This document shows positions 1-7,717 of a stretch of 8,769 bases of DNA, in pieces. The notes under the pieces were generated by a model. The model ran no database searches. It was given only the letters and a program-made list of their open reading frames with translations, and was not told where the DNA came from. Within the stretch, counting starts at the first letter, position 1; each line of letters begins with the position of its first letter. The stretch comes from Chlorobium sp. (GTDB taxonomy: Bacteria; Bacteroidota; Chlorobiia; Chlorobiales; Chlorobiaceae). The stretch spans positions 1 to 8,769 of the forward strand of contig JAPHUN010000248.1 in the NCBI GenBank assembly GCA_026193435.1. The letters are read 5' to 3'. Position numbers and translations under genes: made by a program.

Positions 1-1673
1 AAATACTTGGTGTGGAGTTCAGAATAGGCCGTGACGGCTCTATACCAAGAAGTTATCAGTCCAGCATCCGATTTGCTGAACGGTCGATAGACTACCCCTT
101 TTTCGACATCGCAGGCAGACATGTAGTAGATACCCTGTTTCTCGTTCAGAATTATGATGTAGCCAAACGCTCGATGCCTGGTTACGGCCTTAAAGCAGCA
201 GCCAGATATTTCGGCTTTGCGTCGCCAGACAGAACATATGTTGAGTACAGTGAAATTGCTGATCTCTGGAACAACAACCCTGAACGACTTCTGAACTACG
301 CTCTCGATGATGTGCGTGAAACACAAAAGCTTGCTGCAATGCTTTCAGGCAGCAACTTCTACATGACCAGAATGATGCCCTATACCTATGCACAGACATC
401 GAGAATGGGGCCTGCGGCAAAAATAGAGGCACTTTTTGTAAGGGACTATCTCAAGGAAAAGCATTCACTCCCAAAACCGGAAACAGGTCAGCAGCACTCC
501 GGAGGATTTACCGAAGTCTTTCTTAAAGGTATTCTCGGACCAATAGTCTATGCTGATGTAGAATCTCTCTATCCATCAATTATGCTCTCCTATGATATCT
601 GCCCTAAAAGCGATGAACGGAGGATATTTCCTGAAATTCTGAGTAATCTGAAAGAGCTCCGTTTTGCAACAAAAAGCAAAGCGAAGGAGGAAAAAAAGAA
701 GGGGAACAAGGCTCTTTCGGACAACTACGATGCGATGCAGTCATCATTCAAGATATTGATTAACGCAATGTACGGCTATCTTGGATACAGTGCAGGCATA
801 TTCAACGATTACGAAGAAGCCGACAGAGTAACAACGACCGGTCAGGAGATTGCGCGCAGGATGATCAAAGAATTTGAATCAAGAGGTTGCAAGGTTATCG
901 AAGTGGATACTGACGGCATACTTTTCGTTCCGCCACCCCATGTTCAGTCACAAGAAGATGAAATCAACCTCGTAGAAGAGGTTTCCGCGGTAATGCCCGA
1001 CGGTATCACTATAGGATATGACGGACGATACAGAAAAATGATATCCTATCTGAAAAAAAATTATGCTCTTCTCGACTATGACGGCACCATAAAACTTAAA
1101 GGATCTTCGCTCATAAGCAGGAGCGGTGAAAAATTCGGACGCGATTTTATCCGCAAAGGGTTTGAAAAACTTCTTGAAGAAGATGTTCAGGGCCTGCACG
1201 ACCTCTATGTTTCATTCAAGGAGATGATTATGAATCATAGCTGGTCCATAGAAGATTTTTCACGTACTGAGTCACTGAAAAACACTTTGGACCAATACAT
1301 AGCCGATACATCTTCAGGAAAAAGAAGCCGTTCGATAACCTATGAGCTTGCTCTGAAACATAAGCTGAGCGTCAATAAAGGGGACAGAATAACATACTAT
1401 GTAGCCGGAAGCGGACTGCAAAGCAACCACTATGAAAAAGGGCGCCTTGCTGATGACTGGGACAGCTCAAAACCGGATGAAAACACGCAGTTTTACACAA
1501 AAAGACTTGATGAATTCTCACAGAAATTTCTCCCGTTTTTCAAACCACAGGATTTCAGTGCAATTTTCTCCTCGGATACATTATTTTCATTTTCTCCTGA
1601 AGGTATAGAGCTTATCAAAGAGATCAGAAACAAGGATACTGATTCATTTGATGATAACGATATACCGTTTTAA
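1..1673 (+). CDS. DNA polymerase, family B, 3' part (N-terminus outside window)
   Basis: Template-directed DNA polymerase with 3'-5' exonuclease, broadly like bacterial Pol II. The reading frame is open to the left edge (first full codon at 3), so the GTG at 12 is a valine codon, not the start. Numbering residues from position 12: the visible exonuclease remnant includes GRHVVDT (35-41) and an Exo III-like Y96-x3-D100. Motif A is DVESLYPSI with catalytic D182. Motif B is KILINAMYG (247-255). Motif C is VDTDG with D299 and D301, where most relatives have [15 protein letters not shown] stretch (361-370) sits where the KxY/thumb motif is expected. Exo I and Exo II should be upstream. Pol II is about 780 residues, so roughly 200 or more are missing here. 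The C-terminus is SFDDNDIPF, resembling an SSB tail. The gene is transcribed toward the origin. Family assignment is firm; orthology to E. coli polB is not shown. Confidence 0.93.
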   Translation, partial: ILGVEFRIGRDGSIPRSYQSSIRFAERSIDYPFFDIAGRHVVDTLFLVQNYDVAKRSMPGYGLKAAARYFGFASPDRTYVEYSEIADLWNNNPERLLNYALDDVRETQKLAAMLSGSNFYMTRMMPYTYAQTSRMGPAAKIEALFVRDYLKEKHSLPKPETGQQHSGGFTEVFLKGILGPIVYADVESLYPSIMLSYDICPKSDERRIFPEILSNLKELRFATKSKAKEEKKKGNKALSDNYDAMQSSFKILINAMYGYLGYSAGIFNDYEEADRVTTTGQEIARRMIKEFESRGCKVIEVDTDGILFVPPPHVQSQEDEINLVEEVSAVMPDGITIGYDGRYRKMISYLKKNYALLDYDGTIKLKGSSLISRSGEKFGRDFIRKGFEKLLEEDVQGLHDLYVSFKEMIMNHSWSIEDFSRTESLKNTLDQYIADTSSGKRSRSITYELALKHKLSVNKGDRITYYVAGSGLQSNHYEKGRLADDWDSSKPDENTQFYTKRLDEFSQKFLPFFKPQDFSAIFSSDTLFSFSPEGIELIKEIRNKDTDSFDDNDIPF

Positions 1674-1779
1674 ATTAATACATTAACCGACAGATAAAAC
1701 AATTTCACTCTTTCTGCTCATACAACTGACATGAAAACAATTTTTTCGCTAGCAAGGAACTTAATGGTTTGTTTTTGCG

Positions 1780-1785
1780 TATAAT
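1780..1785 (+). promoter_or_regulatory. Possible -10 element upstream of the flavodiiron gene
   Basis: A perfect TATAAT lies 64 bases before the ATG at 1850, in the AT-rich 176-base gap after the polymerase gene. No good -35 hexamer is seen 16-18 bases upstream (the sequence there reads around GAACTT). A TG two bases before the hexamer is one base out of register for an extended -10. The gap holds no obvious terminator for the polymerase gene and no clear Shine-Dalgarno before 1850. The call rests on the hexamer alone. Confidence 0.25.
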
Positions 1786-1849
1786 CAAAGATTTTATACG
1801 GTATTCCGGATATTTTTATAAAGTCTTAATAAATATAGAAACCTGAATT

Positions 1850-3073
1850 ATGATTGATGATAAAATTCTTGCTGTAACGGATGACGTCACCTGGATTGGC
1901 GTTCTCGATCCCGGTCTTGTTACCTTCGATATTGTCATGGAGACAAAGTATGGTACAACATACAATTCCTACTTTATCAATGCAGAAAAAAAGGCAGTCG
2001 TTGAAACTACCAAAGAACGGTTCTGGCCGACTTATCTCGATAAGATAAAACAGGTTACTGATCCGTCAGAGATTGAATACATCATTGTTGACCACACTGA
2101 ACCGGATCATTCCGGAAACATTAAAAATCTCCTGAGTGTCGCACCTGACGCGACCGTGGTAGGAAGTGCCAACGCTATAAAATTCCTCAATGATCTTGTA
2201 GGCGTTGAGTTCAAGTCGCTGATAGTCAAGGATGGCGATACACTTGACCTGGGAAATAAAACACTTCGATTTATCAATGCGTTAAACCTGCACTGGCCTG
2301 ATGCAATCTATACATGGCTTGAAGAAGATAAGGTACTTTTCACCTGTGACTCATTCGGGTGCCATTACTGTAATGAAGCGATGTACGATGATCTTTCCGG
2401 TGATTTCGACGATGCGTTCACCTATTACTTCGACGCGATCCTGAAACCGTTCAGCAAGTACATGCTGCAGGCTATAGATCGCATAAAGGATCTCGATATA
2501 AAGGTTATCTGCCCTGGTCACGGACCTATACTTCGTTCAGACTGGAAAAAGTATGTGGATCTTTCAAAAAAATATTCACTAAGCGCTATAGCTCTGCCAA
2601 ACGAGAAAAATATACTTGTCGCATATGTCTCGGCTTACGAGAATACAACGCTCATCGCGGAAAAAATCGCTGAAGGACTCCGCCCTGCATGTGATTTTAC
2701 GGTGGATGTGTGCGATATAGAGAATATGCACTTTTCAAAAATTGAAGAAAAGATTGCTCACAGCTCAGCCATCATTGTTGGTTCACCAACCATTAACCAG
2801 AACATAGTATCCCAGATCTACCAGCTCTTTGCTGCAATCAATCCAATTCGCGACAAGGGAAAACTTGCGGCGGCCTTCGGTTCTTATGGCTGGAGCGGAG
2901 AAAGCATTAAAATTATTGAATCCAACTTCACCAACCTGAAACTGAAGGTTTTCGATCAGAATCTCAAAATCAAGTTCAAACCGAGTGAAAATGAGTTTGA
3001 AGAGTGCAAGGCATTCGGTAAAGCCTTCGCTGAAAGGCTTATAGAGAAAAACAATCTTGTCTGTGATGTGTAG
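1850..3073 (+). CDS. fprA: Flavodiiron protein, A-type flavoprotein (O2/NO reductase)
   Basis: Cytoplasmic flavodiiron protein that reduces O2 to water and/or NO to N2O at a non-haem diiron site next to FMN, protecting anaerobic metabolism. The 407 residues match the usual two-domain length. The N-terminal metallo-beta-lactamase-like domain carries all expected ligands: H82-x-E84-x-D86-H87 in [11 protein letters not shown]148 in LHWPD, D167 in CDSFG and H224 in CPGHGPILR. The C-terminal flavodoxin domain starts near residue 253 with YVSAYENTT and has the FMN-loop motifs GSPTIN (311-316) and [10 protein letters not shown] (343-352). No rubredoxin or flavin reductase domain is fused, so the electron donor must be a separate protein. 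C171 and C174 form CHYC right after the D167 ligand, which looks unusual. The ATG has no convincing Shine-Dalgarno, but the length and N-terminus fit the family. The gene ends before a strong terminator. Whether O2 or NO is the physiological substrate cannot be read from sequence. Confidence 0.95.
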   Translation: MIDDKILAVTDDVTWIGVLDPGLVTFDIVMETKYGTTYNSYFINAEKKAVVETTKERFWPTYLDKIKQVTDPSEIEYIIVDHTEPDHSGNIKNLLSVAPDATVVGSANAIKFLNDLVGVEFKSLIVKDGDTLDLGNKTLRFINALNLHWPDAIYTWLEEDKVLFTCDSFGCHYCNEAMYDDLSGDFDDAFTYYFDAILKPFSKYMLQAIDRIKDLDIKVICPGHGPILRSDWKKYVDLSKKYSLSAIALPNEKNILVAYVSAYENTTLIAEKIAEGLRPACDFTVDVCDIENMHFSKIEEKIAHSSAIIVGSPTINQNIVSQIYQLFAAINPIRDKGKLAAAFGSYGWSGESIKIIESNFTNLKLKVFDQNLKIKFKPSENEFEECKAFGKAFAERLIEKNNLVCDV

Positions 3074-3080
3074 ATTTAGC

Positions 3081-3132
3081 ATTAAGTACAATATAAAAGG
3101 GGCGTTAAAGCCCTTTTTATATTGTACTTAAT
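3081..3132. terminator. Bidirectional intrinsic terminator, 23-bp stem
   Basis: The arms 3081-3103 and 3110-3132 pair along all 23 positions with only one G-U wobble (3099 with 3114), closing a 6-base loop GTTAAA. The loop-proximal part is GC-rich (GGGC/GCCC) and is followed by T-runs on both strands (TTTTT at 3114-3118 on the plus strand, TTTT on the minus strand). It starts 8 bases after the flavodiiron stop and 37 bases beyond the dciA stop on the opposite strand, so it can serve both convergent units. Confidence 0.85.
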
Positions 3133-3169
3133 AGAGAAACACAACCATCCTCAGCACCTGGTCATTATT

Positions 3170-3526
3170 TTATTTGAACACTATATCCTTAACCAGATTT
3201 TTCCCGAGAGCCTTATTAAGCCTGCTGATAATATTTTTTTTCCTGAAAGAGAGTTCCGTCCTCCATGAAGGATTCATGACATGAACAAAGAGCACCCCCT
3301 GAACAAATTTTTCCACTTCCGTCATCTTTGCAATGGTGTCGCCTACAATGTGGTCCCAGACCCGCAAAGCCTGATGCTCTTCCTTCGCCTGATTCATACC
3401 GTAAATTGAATAGATATCATCTACGATATCAGTGATTTTTCTTGGTGTCCTGGATGATTTCACTACGTATTCCCGGTTTTCATCAATTGAGCATATGACT
3501 GTCGGAAGAACTCGTTGTTTGTACAT
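3170..3526 (-). CDS. dciA: DciA (DUF721) replicative helicase loader/operator
   Basis: Small protein of the DUF721/DciA family. DciA acts with the replicative helicase DnaB in bacteria that lack DnaC/DnaI-type loaders. Using the ATG at 3526 (118 residues), the family pattern is clear: PRKITDIVDDIY (28-39), RVWDHIVGDTIAKMTE (55-70) with conserved W57, FVQGVLFVHVMNPSW (74-88), then RTEL and the C-terminal RLNKALGKNLVKDIVF (102-117). A TTG directly before the ATG would add one residue; the ATG is preferred. No clear Shine-Dalgarno is seen. The gene starts 40 bases after the recF stop on the same strand, so it is probably the last gene of dnaN-recF-dciA. The recF-dciA order is also found in Actinobacteria. 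The family assignment is good; the loader role is inferred from the family. Confidence 0.85.
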   Translation of the reverse strand: MYKQRVLPTVICSIDENREYVVKSSRTPRKITDIVDDIYSIYGMNQAKEEHQALRVWDHIVGDTIAKMTEVEKFVQGVLFVHVMNPSWRTELSFRKKNIISRLNKALGKNLVKDIVFK

Positions 3527-3566
3527 CAACGATACGGTCGGAACATCTTGCTTTTCAGGAGTGTAT

Positions 3567-4658
3567 TCACAAAAGATCTTCTATGGAGACAGAGCGAACA
3601 CCTGAGCCATCTTTTCTATCCGTCGCCGTGATAATCGATTGACCGGCTCCCTCAAGCTGTCCCAGAATTTTTTCAATCCTTTTTCCGTCAAGCTCACTGA
3701 ACAGATCATCAAGGAGAAATAAAGGGCGTTCTCCTGTAGTATCGCTGACAAGTGTATGTAAAGCGAGCTTCACGGCAATGAGAAACGTCCTTAACTGCCC
3801 CTGTGAGGCATATTTTTTCACATCAGTATCATTGAATCTGAACACAAGATCGTCTCTGTGAGGCCCTAAAAGCGACTGTTTCCGGTATATTTCCTGAGGC
3901 TCTATCTCACGGAATCGTTGCATCATGAAGGAAAAGAGTTCTCCAGGCGCGATGTCGTTTGCGTGTCTTCCTGCAGCGGAGCGATAGGAGATACCTGGAA
4001 CTTCCCCGAGACCGAGCTGTTCATAGACAGGCTCTATGTAACCAAACAATCGCTCGATAAAGGCAAGCCTTTCCGAGACGATCGAACAGGCAAGTTGCGT
4101 GAGCTTTTCAGTCCATACCTCCAGGCTCTCCCTGTCCATCCCCTTTTCGTTGACAGCACAAAGCAGAGTATTACGCTGTAGCAATACTCTCCTGTACTGC
4201 AGCAGATCATCGAGATAACATTTGTTGGTCTGGGAGAGAGCGTTATCCATAAACCTCCTTCGCTCCTGTGGAGATCCGTTTACCAAAGAAAGCTCCATAG
4301 GAGAAAAGGTAACACATGGAATACGCCCGATAAGTTGAGAATATTTTTTCAGCTCATCACTGTTGATGAATATTTTTTTCTCAACGTTTTTTTCGTAACT
4401 GACCTTGACAGAAAGCTCAATACCTCTATCATCAGTGAAATTACCGGTTAACAGAAAGTAACCTGCATCAAAATTGAGGCACTCCCTGTCGAGTGACCTG
4501 TTCAATCCTCTTGCAAGCGTACAGTAGTGAATCGCTTCAAGTACATTTGTTTTACCTGAACCGTTCGGGCCATAGACAACAGTAATCCCTTCTGACGGAG
4601 CAAATACAAGCTCCTTATGCTTTCTGAAATTGAAAAGCTGTATTTCCTGTAATTGCAA
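3567..4658 (-). CDS. recF: DNA replication and repair protein RecF
   Basis: SMC/ABC-type ATPase that works with RecO and RecR to load RecA at single-stranded gaps and stalled forks. The 363 residues match the normal length. Motifs: Walker A GPNGSGKT (30-37), RecF signature LLGPHRDD (263-270), ABC signature SQGQLR (285-290), Walker B PLFLLDD (312-318) and D-loop SELD (321-324). The N-terminus MQLQEIQLFNFRKH is typical of the family. The start must be the TTG at 4658 or later, because a TAG lies immediately before it in frame. An in-frame ATG GAC CGA precedes that TAG. A GAGAGG stretch (minus strand, about 4671-4676) lies 12 bases before the TTG, a rather long spacing. The gene begins 16 bases after the dnaN stop, so the two are almost surely co-transcribed and perhaps translationally coupled. 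Function is secure; the start is somewhat unusual. Confidence 0.95.
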   Translation of the reverse strand: MQLQEIQLFNFRKHKELVFAPSEGITVVYGPNGSGKTNVLEAIHYCTLARGLNRSLDRECLNFDAGYFLLTGNFTDDRGIELSVKVSYEKNVEKKIFINSDELKKYSQLIGRIPCVTFSPMELSLVNGSPQERRRFMDNALSQTNKCYLDDLLQYRRVLLQRNTLLCAVNEKGMDRESLEVWTEKLTQLACSIVSERLAFIERLFGYIEPVYEQLGLGEVPGISYRSAAGRHANDIAPGELFSFMMQRFREIEPQEIYRKQSLLGPHRDDLVFRFNDTDVKKYASQGQLRTFLIAVKLALHTLVSDTTGERPLFLLDDLFSELDGKRIEKILGQLEGAGQSIITATDRKDGSGVRSVSIEDLL

Positions 4659-4674
4659 CTATCGGTCCATCCTC

Positions 4675-5799
4675 TCAATTGTTTATTCTTACCGGCATAA
4701 CAAGAATCATCATATTTTCATTTTCTTTCTCTTTCTCCGGTTTCAGAATTACAGCTGTTGTAGGAGTGCTCAGTTCGACTATAAGCGAATCGTCATCGAT
4801 ATGAGCAAGTGCCGCTTCGATGAATTTCGAATTAAAACCGATCTCTATGGGCTCGTTATCATAAGCGCAGGTAAGATCCTCCTGTGCGGATTCCCCTTCA
4901 TTTATATTCTCCGCCGTCAGTTTCATGATAGATGGGGCAATGCTGAACCGTATATCACCTATATTCGAGAATCTGCCTACCCTTTTTACAGAATCATAGA
5001 AAGGAGCTCTTTCAATACTCAGCTTTTTATCGTTTTCAAGTGGAATGACAGCTTCATAGTTGGGATACTGCTCGACAATCAAGGCAGCATCAAGAACGAG
5101 ACTATCTGTAGAAAAACGTATGGATCGGTTGGACGAATCTATTGATATTCTGACGTTTCCTTCGCTGACAAGCTTTTGCAGAATAGAGAGAACTCTGGCT
5201 GGTATGACGATTCTCTGCTTTTCAGAAAGAGAAACTTCACATGTTTTTCTGAACCTGACAAGACGGTGTCCGTCCGTTGCAATAGCTGAAAGAAGATTCT
5301 GCTCTATTTCAAAGAGTACACCCATCATTGCCGGTCTCATACCATCGATACTACATGCAAACGTTGTTTTCTGAATGATATTGAGCAGATCGCCGGCAGT
5401 CAGGTCAAACTCTATATCAAATGTTTTCTCCTGTTTTTCAGCCTTGCTTTCAAAGCTGCAGGGAATTGTATACCGCCCTTTATCGGTAGCTATATTGACG
5501 ATTCCCTGTTCACTCATCTGCTGACGTTCAATTTCGAAATTGACATCAGTGTCATACATGCTTCTCAGAAAATCCAGAATAGTTCGGGCTCTCATTCCCA
5601 GATCACCCTTATCGGACGAATCAACATCAGTTGTTGCTGTTATGGATATTTCGCCGTCCGTTGCAAAAAGTGTCAGCATCCGGTTATCGATATTCAGATG
5701 AAGATTTTCGAAACGGGGATCAAGAACTTTGCTTGGGATAGCCTGAATCGCCTTGTTGACGGCTTCCTGAAAATGTTTGATAGATGTTTTAAATTTCAT
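4675..5799 (-). CDS. dnaN: DNA polymerase III beta subunit (sliding clamp)
   Basis: Ring-forming processivity clamp that tethers replicative and repair polymerases to DNA. The 374 residues cover the three tandem clamp folds. It begins [17 protein letters not shown], as in other clamps. Family hallmarks include ATDGE (46-50), ATDGHRL (174-180), YPNYEAVIP (245-253) and GFNSKF (321-326). The C-terminal strand MILVMPVR corresponds to the usual MPMRL region that contributes to the hydrophobic partner pocket. A charged [10 protein letters not shown] stretch precedes that strand. The ATG at 5799 has no Shine-Dalgarno; its leader is AT-rich and carries a CAA repeat on the mRNA strand. It lies 297 bases from dnaA, with a DnaA-box cluster between, and is followed closely by recF. 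Confidence 0.97.
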   Translation of the reverse strand: MKFKTSIKHFQEAVNKAIQAIPSKVLDPRFENLHLNIDNRMLTLFATDGEISITATTDVDSSDKGDLGMRARTILDFLRSMYDTDVNFEIERQQMSEQGIVNIATDKGRYTIPCSFESKAEKQEKTFDIEFDLTAGDLLNIIQKTTFACSIDGMRPAMMGVLFEIEQNLLSAIATDGHRLVRFRKTCEVSLSEKQRIVIPARVLSILQKLVSEGNVRISIDSSNRSIRFSTDSLVLDAALIVEQYPNYEAVIPLENDKKLSIERAPFYDSVKRVGRFSNIGDIRFSIAPSIMKLTAENINEGESAQEDLTCAYDNEPIEIGFNSKFIEAALAHIDDDSLIVELSTPTTAVILKPEKEKENENMMILVMPVRINN

Positions 5800-5832
5800 T
5801 GTATAGCTACTTTATTATTGGGTATTAAAAAA

Positions 5833-5849
5833 TGTTGTTGTTGTTGTTG
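5833..5849. repeat. Trinucleotide repeat (TGT/CAA) in the dnaN leader
   Basis: The plus strand reads TGT repeated to 17 bases, which is a CAA repeat on the dnaN mRNA strand. It ends 33 bases before the dnaN ATG. Such a leader would be unstructured and could influence ribosome access in a gene that lacks a Shine-Dalgarno. No regulatory role can be shown from sequence. Confidence 0.7.
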
Positions 5850-5894
5850 AGTGTGTGGAAATCTTGACTACCCGAATTTTTTCGTCATAAGTCA

Positions 5895-6070
5895 CTTAAA
5901 TATAATAAATTAGTTGTTTCCTTGCGGTGTGGATAAGTGTTGATAACATGTTTGTATCTTTATGAGCTGTAAACAGTGCCTCCGGGTTTTTCTTGCAGGG
6001 CGTCTTGCTGTGTTGATAACTGCTCAGAGTTTATGCGATGTATAAACAGATTGTTGACAGGTTGTCAACA
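5895..6070. other. DnaA-box cluster and AT-rich tract in the dnaA-dnaN gap (origin part 2)
   Basis: DnaA-box-like 9-mers are TGTGGATAA (5928-5936, exact reverse complement of TTATCCACA), TGTTGATAA (5938-5946 and 6011-6019), TGTTGACAG (6052-6060) and TTGTCAACA (6062-6070). The last two form an inverted repeat with 8-base arms and a 3-base spacer. On the minus strand the first two are tandem, TTATCAACA-C-TTATCCACA. They are followed by a GC-richer CCGCAAGG and then an AT-only-like tract (about 5896-5912, AAATATAATAAATTA region). That order resembles the box, GC-cluster and unwinding-element layout of the Bacillus subtilis unwinding site downstream of dnaA. No coding potential is seen in this 297-base gap. 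Confidence 0.65.
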
Positions 6071-6096
6071 GAGGTGCGGAATTTCTTGAATATGCA

Positions 6097-7572
6097 TCAC
6101 ATTGACATGATATCAATCCGTTTTTTCAGTTCTTCTATCTGACCTCTTGTTTCCGCCGAGTTTTCAACTTTATTCCTGATTGTGTTGTGGCCGTGAATAA
6201 CCGTTGAATGGTCCCTTCCTCCGAAGTGGAGCCCTATGGTTTTCAGTGAAGAGCCAGTGAGTTCTTTGCTCAGGAACATTGCGACCTGCCGGCCTGCAGC
6301 AATCTCTTTTTTCTTGGATTTGCCTTTGAGATCGTTTGGGGTGATAGAGAAATAGGTGCAGACAGCTTTTTCTATGGTTTCCAGACTGAGTTTTTTTGAC
6401 TGTATCCTGATGATATCCTTCAGGGTCATTTTTGTGAACTGCAGATCTATTTCCTGATTGAACAGAGAGTGAGAGGCAAGAAGTTTTACGATGCAGCCCT
6501 CGATTTCCCTTACGTTCTGGGTGACATTGGTTGCTATAAATTCCACGACACTTTCATCAAGTGTTACGCCACTCTGCTCAAGTTTGCTTTGAATAATTGC
6601 TTTTCTTGTTTCATAATCCGGAGGTTGAATATCTGCCGAAAGACCCCAGTTAAATCTTGAAATGAGTCGTTCTTCAATGCCGCGGATTTCCTTGATGGGC
6701 CGGTCAGATGAGAGTATTATCTGTTTATTTGATTGATGGAGGGTGTTGAAGATGTGGAAGATTTCTTCCTGGGTTTTTTCCTTGCCTGCAAAAAATTGTA
6801 TGTCGTCGATTATCAGGACATCCATTTTCCTGTAAAAGGATGAAAACTGCTGAATTTTGCCGTTCTGAATGGCATTGACAAAATCGATGGCAAATTTTTC
6901 ACTGGAAACATAGAGGACATACTCGGATCGGTGAGTTTCCCTGACATGATTACCCACTGCCTGCATCATGTGAGTTTTCCCAAGGCCTACGCCGCCATAG
7001 ATCACCAGGGGGTTGAATGCATTCTGACCGGGATTTTGAGATACGGATTTAGAGGCCGCAAAGGCAAGTGAATTACAATCTCCGCGAATAAGTGTATCGA
7101 ACGTGTACTTGGGATTGAGGTGACTTTCAAATTTTGTGCGATGGCGTGTTACAAACGCTTTGTCTGATGAGGTGTGTCCGTCTGAACAAATCTCATCGCC
7201 TGAATCGGCTTTAGGAATGTTCTGATGAGGAAGTTCGATAGTAACAGGCTGGCTCTGGGACTTGTCCATAACGATAGAGTACATCAGTTTTCCTTCTGCG
7301 CCGAGAGTTTCTTTCAGTGCCTGTTTAAGCTGGTTCGAGTAATTTTCTTCAATCCACTCGTAAAAAAACTGGCTTGGTACTTCTATGGTCAACTCGTTGT
7401 CCGAAAAGAGTAAGGGGGTGATAGGCGTAAACCAGGTTTTGAAAGCCTGATTGTTCAGCTTGTTTCTGAGAACATCAAGACAGGCTGCCCATACATTCTG
7501 CGCACTTCCCTTTGTGATTGTAGCGTCGGTTGTCTGTTCTGCTGTCAATTCCTTACTGTGCTGGAGAGGCAT
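6097..7572 (-). CDS. dnaA: Chromosomal replication initiator DnaA
   Basis: AAA+ ATPase that binds DnaA boxes, unwinds oriC and starts helicase loading. The 491 residues contain all four domains. Domain I runs from about 26 to 90 ([13 protein letters not shown], then the conserved AFKTWFTPI). A variable linker covers about 100-150. The AAA+ core has Walker A GGVGLGKT (193-200), Walker B LIIDD (253-257), sensor I SSD (288-290) and the arginine-finger region RLISRFNWG (302-310). Domain IV carries the DNA-binding signature DHSTVIHG (454-461). The ATG at 7572 gives a normal N-terminus but has no Shine-Dalgarno. DnaA-box-like sites flank the gene on both sides, including one inside its likely promoter, so autoregulation is plausible. 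Transcription runs away from rpmH, and dnaN follows after a 297-base gap. Confidence 0.98.
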   Translation of the reverse strand: MPLQHSKELTAEQTTDATITKGSAQNVWAACLDVLRNKLNNQAFKTWFTPITPLLFSDNELTIEVPSQFFYEWIEENYSNQLKQALKETLGAEGKLMYSIVMDKSQSQPVTIELPHQNIPKADSGDEICSDGHTSSDKAFVTRHRTKFESHLNPKYTFDTLIRGDCNSLAFAASKSVSQNPGQNAFNPLVIYGGVGLGKTHMMQAVGNHVRETHRSEYVLYVSSEKFAIDFVNAIQNGKIQQFSSFYRKMDVLIIDDIQFFAGKEKTQEEIFHIFNTLHQSNKQIILSSDRPIKEIRGIEERLISRFNWGLSADIQPPDYETRKAIIQSKLEQSGVTLDESVVEFIATNVTQNVREIEGCIVKLLASHSLFNQEIDLQFTKMTLKDIIRIQSKKLSLETIEKAVCTYFSITPNDLKGKSKKKEIAAGRQVAMFLSKELTGSSLKTIGLHFGGRDHSTVIHGHNTIRNKVENSAETRGQIEELKKRIDIMSM

Positions 7573-7640
7573 GAAAACGTGACATTTGATAGGTGGAAAA
7601 ATAGGTGTTGCGGCAATTCATCAACATCTGATGTTCACAA

Positions 7641-7668
7641 ATTACATTAATCGGTTGATAAAATACAA
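7641..7668 (-). promoter_or_regulatory. Candidate dnaA promoter with an internal DnaA-box-like site
   Basis: On the minus strand TTGTAT (7668-7663) and TGTAAT (7646-7641) are separated by 16 bases and would fit -35 and -10 elements, about 70 bases before the dnaA ATG. The spacer contains TTATCAACC (7661-7653), one base off the TTATCAACA box. DnaA binding there would block RNA polymerase, consistent with the known autorepression of dnaA in other bacteria. Both hexamers are imperfect, so the call is tentative. Confidence 0.3.
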
Positions 7669-7717
7669 TCCGTTAAACGAAAAAATCTCTCTCATGAGCG
7701 CTTAGGGAAAAGTCGGG

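Noticed and set aside
12..14. GTG as the start of the polymerase
   Set aside because: The frame is open to the window edge and the N-terminal exonuclease motifs are missing, so the gene starts outside the window.
1674..1849. Small gene or RNA in the gap before the flavodiiron gene
   Set aside because: No conserved ORF, stable hairpin or recognisable RNA motif is seen, only AT-rich sequence with a possible -10.
3567..4670. recF as a pseudogene because of the TAG after the upstream ATG
   Set aside because: The frame from TTG 4658 is intact, has full family length and a normal N-terminus; the TAG lies before it.
4630..5145. 171-codon plus-strand ORF opposite dnaN
   Set aside because: It is antisense to a full-length, clearly conserved clamp gene and its translation is rich in Cys, Tyr, Ile and Phe, as expected of a reverse-strand shadow.
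5833..5849. CRISPR or tandem-repeat array
   Set aside because: It is only a short trinucleotide run with no spacers.
6052..6070. Terminator of dnaA
   Set aside because: The hairpin lies after the dnaA stop but has short, moderately GC arms and no T-run; its arms match DnaA-box variants better.
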